Assembly (NCBI RefSeq): GCF_007995065.1
Contig: NZ_VOQR01000001.1
Span: 251,001 to 315,000, forward strand
Source of the DNA: Sphingomonas ginsenosidivorax
GTDB lineage: Bacteria > Pseudomonadota > Alphaproteobacteria > Sphingomonadales > Sphingomonadaceae
Length of the DNA stretch: 64,000 nucleotides
Direction: 5' to 3'
A program made the translations under genes and the position numbers. A model generated the notes under the pieces. It was not told the origin of the DNA. It made no database searches and saw nothing but the letters and a program-made list of their open reading frames with translations. Below are positions 57,466 through 64,000 of the stretch, piece by piece (position 1 is the stretch's first letter; each line of letters opens with the position of its first letter).

Positions 57466-59271
57466 TCACCCGAACAGGAACGAATCGGCGTGCGGTGCCA
57501 CCGTGCTCGCAACGTCGATGACGAGGTCGGCGATGCCATCGCCGTTGTAATCGCCCAGGACCTGGAAGTGAGTCGCGTCGGCGCCCTGTCGGACGACGAG
57601 TTCGCCGGCCGTGCCCGACAGCGTCGTGTTCGACGAGAAGGTGAAGCGATCGAAACTGCCGTTGGTCGAGTTCGCATCGATCGTGCGCAGGTCGATTCGG
57701 TCGCCCTCGGCGGCGTTGAAGTCGAGGATGGTATCGCGGCCGAACGCATTGATGACGAAGCTGTCGGCGCCCGAACCGCCGGTCAGGGTATTGAGGCCCA
57801 GCCCGCCGACGATGACGTCGTTGCCGGCATCGCCGAACAGCACGTCGTCATTCTGTCCGCCGTACAGCGTGTCGTTGCCGGCGCCGCCATTCAGCACGTC
57901 GTTGCCCTGGTTGCCGTAAAGCACGTCGTCGCCGTCATCGCCGAACAGCGTGTCGTTGCCGAACAGCCCGGTAAGCAGGTCGTTGCCGCCGCCGCCGGTC
58001 AGGATATTGGCGTTGCCGTCGCCGGTAAGCGTGTCCGCAAACCCGGATCCGGTCAGGTTGGCGATGTCGAACAGATAGTCGGTGCCGACCCCGGTGTTCT
58101 GCGCGATCGCAGCCGACCCGCCGACGCTCTGCAGCGCTAGGCTGACCGTGACGCCATTTGCGCCGTTGATATAGCCGGCGGTGTCGGACCCACCATCGCC
58201 ATAGACGTAGTTGGTGCCCTTGCCGCCCTCGAGATAGTCGTTGCCGGTGCCGCCGCGCAACACGTCGTCGCCCTGGCCGCCGAAGAGCGAGTCGTTGCCG
58301 GCATCGCCACCGAGCAGATCGTTGCCGATATTGCCATAGAGGACGTCGTCACCATCGCCGCCCGATATCGTATCGTTGCCGCCGAGGCCCGTGACTAGGT
58401 CGTTGCCGGCACCGGCCGTGATGATGTTGATCCCGTCGTCGCCGGTCAGCGTGTCCGCAAAGCGCGATCCGATCAGGTTCTCGATCGACGTCAGCGTGTC
58501 GACGCCGTCGAATCCGGTATCCTGCGCAACGCCCTGCAGCAACAGGCTGACCGTCGCTGCAAGTCCGGCATTCTCATACGATGCGGTGTCGTTGCCGTCG
58601 CCGCCGTTGATGCTGTCGTCGCCGCGACCGCCTTCGAGCACGTCGTCGCCGCCGCCGCCGAACAACTGGTCCGCGCCGTCATGGCCGGCAATGCGGTTGT
58701 TGCCGCCATCACCGGTCAGCGTGTCGCCAAAATAGGTCCCGATCAGGTTCTCGAACCCGAACAGCGTATCGATGCCCGCGTTCACCGTGTTCTGGGCAAA
58801 ACCCTGGAGCGCGAGGCTGACCGTCACGCCGCCGCGGACGTTGGTGTTGAAATAGCTGACGGTATCGACATCGGGATCGATGATGCCGAGCACGCCGCCA
58901 CCGTCCATGACGTCGTTGCCAAGACCGCCCTCGAGCAGGTCGGAGCCGAACCCGCCGTTCAGTACGTCATTGCCGTCGCCACCGAAGACCTGATCGTCGC
59001 CCTCGTCGCCATTGACCAGGTCGTTGCCCGTGTTGCCATACAACACGTCGTTCCCGGTACCGCCCGAAATGGTGTCCGCGCCGGCATTGCCGTAGATGAT
59101 GTCGTTGCCGGAGAGGCCGGTGATGACCTCGTCGTTGATGGTGCCGTTGATGATGTCGTCGCCGAAGGTGCCGATGATCGGCAGGCCGGGCAATGCGGTC
59201 TGCGCATCGTCGTCTCCGAGCAGAGCGGTGCCGAAAGCGGCATTCGAGAGCAGTTGACGAATTACGGGCAT
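57466..59271 (-). CDS. RTX calcium-binding repeat protein, type I secreted
   Basis: 601 residues, nearly all RTX nonapeptides (GGxGxDxLx), e.g. [20 protein letters not shown]. Three larger modules repeat TVSLxLQxxAQ...DxLxxxxNLxGxxFxDTLTGD (about 150-410). The C-terminus is the serralysin-type secretion domain ([20 protein letters not shown], then [17 protein letters not shown]). No HExxH, lipase, adhesin or other catalytic part is visible, and the N-terminus is only ~35 residues before the repeats. Likely exported by the ABC/HlyD pair at 60293-63429. Possible roles are surface-layer, matrix or adhesion; none proven. Confidence 0.88.
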   Translation of the reverse strand: MPVIRQLLSNAAFGTALLGDDDAQTALPGLPIIGTFGDDIINGTINDEVITGLSGNDIIYGNAGADTISGGTGNDVLYGNTGNDLVNGDEGDDQVFGGDGNDVLNGGFGSDLLEGGLGNDVMDGGGVLGIIDPDVDTVSYFNTNVRGGVTVSLALQGFAQNTVNAGIDTLFGFENLIGTYFGDTLTGDGGNNRIAGHDGADQLFGGGGDDVLEGGRGDDSINGGDGNDTASYENAGLAATVSLLLQGVAQDTGFDGVDTLTSIENLIGSRFADTLTGDDGINIITAGAGNDLVTGLGGNDTISGGDGDDVLYGNIGNDLLGGDAGNDSLFGGQGDDVLRGGTGNDYLEGGKGTNYVYGDGGSDTAGYINGANGVTVSLALQSVGGSAAIAQNTGVGTDYLFDIANLTGSGFADTLTGDGNANILTGGGGNDLLTGLFGNDTLFGDDGDDVLYGNQGNDVLNGGAGNDTLYGGQNDDVLFGDAGNDVIVGGLGLNTLTGGSGADSFVINAFGRDTILDFNAAEGDRIDLRTIDANSTNGSFDRFTFSSNTTLSGTAGELVVRQGADATHFQVLGDYNGDGIADLVIDVASTVAPHADSFLFG

Positions 59272-59767
59272 AGTCGTCTCCTTACCAAGCGCCTGTCATG
59301 AACCATGATGGTGTCGGCTGCGCCTGTGACGAACTAAATTCTCAGATGCTTGTTAATACGCAAGTCAAGAAGATGGTTGATGGCAGGGTAAGTATAATTT
59401 TATAAGAATACGCATTTGAGTAATATTAAGATTAATTGATACGCGAGTGGGTGTATTCAATAAACCCGATTTGATAAAAACCAAAACCGAGTTCGTTATT
59501 GTTGGCAGGTGACATTTTTTCGGTGGGGACTGGTTGCTTTCGATTTGCACTACAGCGCGGCATCAGCAACCCACTCCGTGGGTAACCGTAGCGCCGCATG
59601 CGTGCGGACCTGTCAGGCGAGGGCAATGCCAGCCGTGTCTCCGGGTTTGGCTTGTGATTGAAAGCCGTGACTACCCAGATGGATCGCTGGACAAGAGCCC
59701 CGGCGTCACGGAAACCTTCCCCCCGGAGCGGTAGTCCGACGCCGATCGCTCGAAGGAGCCAATCTCG
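59272..59767. promoter_or_regulatory. AT-rich region upstream of the RTX gene
   Basis: 496 bp with no supported gene. Positions ~59330-59530 are strikingly AT-rich (GTATAATTTTATAAGAATAC and TTAAGATTAATTGATACGCG) in an otherwise GC-rich genome. TATAAT-like boxes occur, but I cannot fix a promoter. It probably holds the RTX promoter and silencer or regulator sites; it could also mark recent acquisition. Confidence 0.5.
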
Positions 59768-60133
59768 ATGGTCATCACGCTTCTCTTGCTGGTCTCCACG
59801 CCATCCACACTGGCGTGCGCGATCGGCGACGGTGACCGGCGGACCGCCATGGCGGTGCGATTGGACGAGGCGCGGGGTACCGTGCGCTATGCGATGCCGG
59901 CGACGGCGGCTCTCGTGAAGGCGCGCGCACTGTTCACGCCCGAGCGCGTGATGTTCGATGGGTTCACGCTAGACCGCAGGTCGCTTGTAATCGTGCGCGA
60001 GGGAGACGCGATTACCGCGGGGCTCGGGGCAACGCCCCGGGTGGCTCGGGGGCGGTGTCGGCCGGGCGGTGCAGCCTCACATCGCGTCACCCCAGCGAAG
60101 GCTGAGGGCTCCTTAGGCAAGCGTGCGAGATAA
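59768..60133 (+). CDS. Possible small secreted protein, C-terminus formed by a repeat
   Basis: 121 residues. Begins with a signal-peptide-like segment (MVITLLLLVSTPSTLACA), followed by a ~60-residue polar domain with VRLDEARGTVRYAMPATAAL. The last ~20 residues are translation of a single family C arm (ASHRVTPAKAEGS), so the original gene may have been truncated by the insertion. AGGAG lies eight bases before the ATG. No family is recognised. Confidence 0.4.
   Translation: MVITLLLLVSTPSTLACAIGDGDRRTAMAVRLDEARGTVRYAMPATAALVKARALFTPERVMFDGFTLDRRSLVIVREGDAITAGLGATPRVARGRCRPGGAASHRVTPAKAEGSLGKRAR
60085..60110. repeat. Family C single arm
   Basis: CGTCACCCCAGCGAAGGCTG followed by AGGGCT, one arm only; no partner arm in the next 150 bp. 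The remaining gap to 60292 has no recognised feature. Confidence 0.7.
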
Positions 60134-60292
60134 CGCCCGGATTAGGTCGGAGGAGGCTGGCTAGGCCGATTCGTCCGTCAGACCTCTCAGACCCGGTTGG
60201 CTTGACGGCGTTTCTCAAGCTTTCGGAGACCCCGGCTTAGCACTGAGGTGGTGAATGGGGAGAGCGGTCTACGCACTCTCCCTACTCCTGGC

Positions 60293-61717
60293 TCACTCCT
60301 CGCGGAACGACCGCCACAGCGCCTGGCTGATCGGCTCGAACATATAGTCGAGCGCGCTGCGCTTGCGCTGCGTGATGACGATGTCGACGGGCAGGCCCGC
60401 GATCAGGTCGGTCTTGCTGCCGCGCACGTCACGCAGGATCTTCAGCTCGGATGGCGGCACCACGACCTCGACGTCGAAATACGCCTTGCCAGTCTTGTCG
60501 TCGACCAGCCGGTCGGCCGAGACCTTCGAGACCTGGCCGTTCAGGATCGGCAGCCCGCGGTTGTGGAACGCCGGGATCTTGATTTCGGTCTTCTGGCCGA
60601 TCGTCAGGTCGTCGATGTCGGACGGTTCGACCTTGGCGAGAACCACCAGCGTCTCGCGAGTCGGGACGATCTCCATCAATGTTTCGCCCGCGGCAATGAC
60701 GCCGCCGTTGGTGAAGATCTTCAGGCCGACCACCTGCCCCGACGCGGGTGCGCGCACGATCGTGCGGCCGAGCTGCGTACGCAGCGCGACCAGCTGCGGC
60801 TCGAGCTCTGCGAGCTTCAGGTCGGCCTCGCGGAACTGCTGCGCGGCGTCGGCGGCATGGTTGCGGTCGAGCCCGATCATCTGGACCTTGGTCTCGCCGA
60901 TCGACGCCATGCTCTTCGCGACGCCGCCCTCATATTCGCCGCGCGAACCCCTGTACTGCGCTTCCGCGCGCTCGGCCTCGCGGACCTTCGACATCGCGAC
61001 ATAGCCCTGCCGCTCGAGATCGCGCAGGCCGACCAGCTCTTCGCCGATCAGCTGGCCCTGGCGTTCGCTCGCCGATACCTGCGCGCGGCTGCCGCTCGCC
61101 TGGTGACTGAGCTCGGTCATGCGCTCGCGCAGCACCTTCTTCTCGGTCGCGAGCGCGAGCCCGCGCAGGTCGAATTCCTTTTGCTGGACGCGCATGTTGA
61201 TCCGCGCATCCTCGAGATCGGCGCCGGTCATGGACGCGAACTCGGCGGGGAAGGCGATCGACCGCTTCTCTTCGATCTCGGCGGTCAGGCGCGCCTTGTA
61301 CGCTTTCAGCGCGATCACCTGGCTGCTGGCGGCGCGCTCGCGCGAGCGCAGCTCGTCGTCGGCCAGTCGCAACAGGACCTGGCCCGCCTTTACCGTGTCG
61401 CCTTCATGGACATAGAGGTTGCCGACAATGCCGCCCTCGCGGTGCTGCACGGCCTTGCGGTTGCCCGCGACCACGACATAGCCCTGCGCGGTGACGCCCG
61501 AATCGAGGCGGACCAGCGCTGCCCAGCCGAGGAACCCGACGAAGAAGGCGAGCGCGACGCCCAGCCCGACGCGGATCGGCCGGCCGGGATCACCCGGACC
61601 GTCGAGTGCCGGCGTCGACGTCCGGCGGAAGATCGCGCCCAGATTGCGCCGCGGGGGCGGTGCGGGGACCTCGGGGACTTCGGGTTCGCCGGATGAGATG
61701 TCGCTATGGTAGTTCAT
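60293..61717 (-). CDS. Type I secretion adaptor, HlyD/PrtE family
   Basis: 474 residues. A Pro-rich cytoplasmic N-terminus (1-45) and one transmembrane helix (about 50-69), then a lipoyl half (VQHREGGIVGNLYVHEGDTV), a long coiled-coil and the closing half (IVRAPASGQVVGLKIFTNGG), with a C-terminal HlyD beta-barrel and the family motif VVVPPSELK. It spans the periplasm and joins the ABC exporter to an outer-membrane TolC-like protein, whose gene is not adjacent. Overlaps the ABC gene by 4 bp (ATGA). Confidence 0.93.
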   Translation of the reverse strand: MNYHSDISSGEPEVPEVPAPPPRRNLGAIFRRTSTPALDGPGDPGRPIRVGLGVALAFFVGFLGWAALVRLDSGVTAQGYVVVAGNRKAVQHREGGIVGNLYVHEGDTVKAGQVLLRLADDELRSRERAASSQVIALKAYKARLTAEIEEKRSIAFPAEFASMTGADLEDARINMRVQQKEFDLRGLALATEKKVLRERMTELSHQASGSRAQVSASERQGQLIGEELVGLRDLERQGYVAMSKVREAERAEAQYRGSRGEYEGGVAKSMASIGETKVQMIGLDRNHAADAAQQFREADLKLAELEPQLVALRTQLGRTIVRAPASGQVVGLKIFTNGGVIAAGETLMEIVPTRETLVVLAKVEPSDIDDLTIGQKTEIKIPAFHNRGLPILNGQVSKVSADRLVDDKTGKAYFDVEVVVPPSELKILRDVRGSKTDLIAGLPVDIVITQRKRSALDYMFEPISQALWRSFREE

Positions 61718-63429
61718 GCGATGGTCGCCACTTCGCTACGCGGAACAGGCGCCGGGCGCATCTGCTCCAGGATCTTTGCCGTCGGTCCGAACGCCTGCAA
61801 CGCCCCGTCCTTCATGATGACGAGATAGTCGGACAGTTTCACGATCGAGTTCTTGTGCGCGGCGACGACGACGATCGTGCCCTGTTCGCGCATTTCCGCC
61901 AGGCCGCGCAGCAGCCGCGCCTCGGATTCGTTGTCGAGTGCGGAATAGGGTTCGTCGAGCACCAGCATCACCGGCGATCCGTACAGCGCGCGCGCCAGCC
62001 CGACGCGCTGCTGCTGTCCGGCGGACAGCCCACGGCCGCGGGGCCCCAGCATCGTATCATAGCCCGCGGGCAGATGCAGGATCATGTCATGCGCGCCAGC
62101 ACGCTGCGCGGCAGCGACCGCCGCGGCGTCGATGTCGTCGCCCAGCCGCGACTGGAAGCGCGAGATATTGTCCTTGATCGACCCCGACAGCAACGTGATG
62201 TCCTGCGGCAGATAGCCGAGATGGCCGGCGAGCTGCTCGGGCTCCCAGTCGGTGTGCTTGGCGGAATCGAGCCGGACCGCGCCGCGATCGGCCACCCGGG
62301 CATTCGCCATCACCTGCAACAGCGTCGACTTGCCCGCGCCGCTGGGGCCGACGACGGCGACGATCGCGGGCTTGTCGACCGCGAAGCTGATGTCGGCGAT
62401 CAGCAGGCGCTTGCCGTCGGGGGCGAGCACGCTGACATTCTCGACCTGCAATACGGGGCGCGGGCGGGGCAATGCGGTGCGTGGGCCGGGCTCGGCATAG
62501 TTCAGCGTGAACTCGTTGAGCTTGGCCAGCGCGTTGCGTGCATCGCCCAGGCCACGCCAGCCGCTGACGATCTGGTCGATCGGCCCGAGCGCGCGCGACA
62601 TCAGCACGCTGGCGCTGATGATCGCGCCGGCCGAGATCATGTCGTTGATCGCGAGGAACGCGCCGATGCCGAGCGCAGCGGACTGCAGCGACAGGCGGGC
62701 GAACTTGATGACGCCCGAATAGCGGCTCGCGGTCTCGGCGACGGCGCGGCCGGGCGCGGCCGACTGGACGCGCGAGGCGACGAACTGGTTGACCAGTGCG
62801 TCGCGCATGCCGAGCGCGCGGATCGTGTCGGTCACGCTGCCGACCGCTTCCTGCGCGAAATAGGTGTCGGTCGAGCGTTCGGCGGCGGCCTTTGCCGCAG
62901 CGCGGGTCGCGCGGTCGTTGGCGATCGCCAACGCGACCAGGATCGCAGCGCCGATCAGCGTGGCGAGCCCCAGCAGCGGATGGATGATCGTCGCGACGAT
63001 GATGTAGATCGGCGCCCAGGGCATGTCGAACAGCGCGCCGAGCGCGGGGCTGGCAAGGAACTGGCGCAACGTGTCGAAGTCGCGCATCACCTGTTGCGGA
63101 TGGCCGCCCGCCGCCGGCGTGCTGACCGTCATCCGCACCAGGCGCGGGCCGATCTCGTCGTCGAGCCGGATCGCGGCGCGCAACAGGATCGCGTTGCGCA
63201 TCTGGTCGAGCACCGACAGCGTCGCCAGTGCGCCCAGGATCACCAGCGTGATGAACACGAGCGTCAGCACGCCGCGCGTCGGTACGACCCGGTCATAGAC
63301 CTGGATCATGTAGATCGTCGGCGCGAGGTAGAGGATATTGACCAGCGCACTGAACAGCACGGCCCAGCGGACATGCGATCGGATCAAGCTCCAGGCCTGG
63401 TTGCTGAAGGGTTCCTTGGCCGCAAACAT
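61714..63429 (-). CDS. Type I secretion ABC exporter, PrtD/LapB-like
   Basis: 571 residues from the ATG at 63429 (GAGG eight bases upstream); a TTG 24 bp further upstream is also in frame. A six-helix membrane domain (about 20-320) is followed by an ATPase with Walker A GPSGAGKST (361-369), signature LSAGQQQRVGLARAL and Walker B VMLVLDEPYSALD. No N-terminal peptidase C39 domain, as in PrtD-type exporters of proteases and RTX proteins. The likely substrate is the RTX protein at 57466-59271. The membrane location is the inner membrane. Confidence 0.94.
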   Translation of the reverse strand: MFAAKEPFSNQAWSLIRSHVRWAVLFSALVNILYLAPTIYMIQVYDRVVPTRGVLTLVFITLVILGALATLSVLDQMRNAILLRAAIRLDDEIGPRLVRMTVSTPAAGGHPQQVMRDFDTLRQFLASPALGALFDMPWAPIYIIVATIIHPLLGLATLIGAAILVALAIANDRATRAAAKAAAERSTDTYFAQEAVGSVTDTIRALGMRDALVNQFVASRVQSAAPGRAVAETASRYSGVIKFARLSLQSAALGIGAFLAINDMISAGAIISASVLMSRALGPIDQIVSGWRGLGDARNALAKLNEFTLNYAEPGPRTALPRPRPVLQVENVSVLAPDGKRLLIADISFAVDKPAIVAVVGPSGAGKSTLLQVMANARVADRGAVRLDSAKHTDWEPEQLAGHLGYLPQDITLLSGSIKDNISRFQSRLGDDIDAAAVAAAQRAGAHDMILHLPAGYDTMLGPRGRGLSAGQQQRVGLARALYGSPVMLVLDEPYSALDNESEARLLRGLAEMREQGTIVVVAAHKNSIVKLSDYLVIMKDGALQAFGPTAKILEQMRPAPVPRSEVATIA

Positions 63430-63958
63430 CGACGCTACCTCAAGATCTTGCAATCATCGTGTGATGCGCTTGTGGACCATGCGCCCCTTCGATGAAAGGC
63501 GATGATCGACTGGCGCCGGCGACAGTCCCGCAAAAAAATCCCGATCGCGCACGATGACGTGGCGGCAGCAGATTGTTCGAAGCGTTCGTCTACGGCGCGC
63601 CCACCCCCGGCACGTCGCGCAGGCATTGCGGTATAGCGCGGGCAAGAGCGCGACAAGCGAAATCAGATACCGATCAAAACCGATGCGTCTCATAACGTAC
63701 TGGAAAGAGGTGGCGATGGAACGACATGTAACTGTCAGGTCTATCCGGGCCGCCACGCTCCTACGGGTCTTGCAGCGCAACAAACGTCGGGCCCCGCCTG
63801 ATTAATTCTTACAATATTCTTGGGAAGGTTGCAGCAGCTCGCTGTCCTCAAGAGGGGACTGCGGGGTCCGGACGGTTTTGCAACAATCGGTCATTTGACT
63901 TTGTTCCACAGTTGTCACAGCTAGCGTCAACTTCAATGAAGTGAGGAGGGGGGCTAAC
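63430..63958. promoter_or_regulatory. Upstream region of the type I secretion genes, no firm gene
   Basis: 529 bp. It includes the promoter region of the ABC exporter. A short ORF at 63716-63805 (29 codons, basic: MERHVTVRSIRAATLLRVLQ and on) has AAAGAGG upstream but no other support. A moderately AT-rich section lies at ~63800-63930. No RNA gene or repeat is recognised. Confidence 0.3.
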
Positions 63959-64000
63959 TTGGGTTGGGGCGAGTCGTCGGCTATCGTGCAGCAGTCTGGT
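63959..64000 (+). CDS. Possible 5' end of a gene running off the window
   Basis: AGGAGGGGGG at 63944-63953 is followed by a TTG at 63959 that begins a frame open to the window edge (14 codons, MGWGESSAIVQQSG). The ribosome-binding sequence is strong. A GTG at 63941 is in frame too. Too short to assign a product. Confidence 0.3.
   Translation, partial: MGWGESSAIVQQSG

Noticed and set aside
63554..63805. 83-codon plus-strand frame near the right edge
   Set aside because: No domain, basic composition, and only a short internal start (63716) has a ribosome-binding site; noted in the intergenic entry but not called as a gene.

Overview
The window is high-GC DNA from an alphaproteobacterium, most likely a Sphingomonas or close relative (Sphingomonadales). 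The evidence is the very GC-rich third codon positions, frequent GTG and TTG starts, NodT-type outer-membrane efflux lipoproteins, an odh cluster in the order sucD-sucA-sucB-lpdA, and dense families of short palindromic intergenic repeats. No sequence search was possible, so the genus is an inference. I see no rRNA, tRNA, CRISPR array, prophage or recognisable insertion sequence.

Layout. 0.1-9.6 kb, minus strand: an EmrB/EmrA/NodT drug-efflux set, followed downstream by a surface-polymer set (nucleotidyltransferase, CDP-glycerol glycerophosphotransferase-like protein, CDP-alcohol phosphatidyltransferase, polysaccharide flippase) and a secreted DUF2141 protein. 9.7-14.9 kb: an MscS channel converging on a trehalose operon (otsB, a GH15 hydrolase, otsA). 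15.1-20.0 kb, plus strand: a second tripartite exporter (NodT, MacA, MacB ATPase, MacB permease). 20.0-27.8 kb, minus strand: a PaoABC-like molybdenum aldehyde oxidoreductase with two tandem large subunits, an XdhC chaperone and a MocA-like cytidylyltransferase. 27.9-32.7 kb: housekeeping genes (glycerophosphodiesterase, small lipoprotein, DUF2459 protein, phenylalanine 4-hydroxylase, PrmA, an SDR). 33.0-35.7 kb: two tandem soluble chemoreceptors.

35.9-57.3 kb is a TCA-cycle region: sdhC-sdhD-sdhA, a small membrane protein, a ClpP-like peptidase, sdhB, a thioesterase, zapE, mdh, a GIY-YIG gene, sucD, sucA, sucB, a DUF433/DUF5615 toxin-antitoxin-like pair, lpdA, metZ, apaG, a LysR regulator, an acetyltransferase, and acnA on the opposite strand. 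sucC is absent. 57.5-63.4 kb holds an RTX repeat protein and its type I secretion ATPase and adaptor, separated by an AT-rich stretch.

The most unusual pattern is in the intergenic DNA. At least seven families of roughly 70-125 bp inverted-repeat elements lie between genes. The most common (7 sites) consists of two inverted, hairpin-forming arms of about 32 bp, like the REPINs mobilised by RAYT transposases. At one site, between mdh and sucD, the spacer between the arms is replaced by a complete 98-residue GIY-YIG nuclease gene. This looks like an autonomous parent of the family, and it is the best candidate here for an undescribed mobile system.
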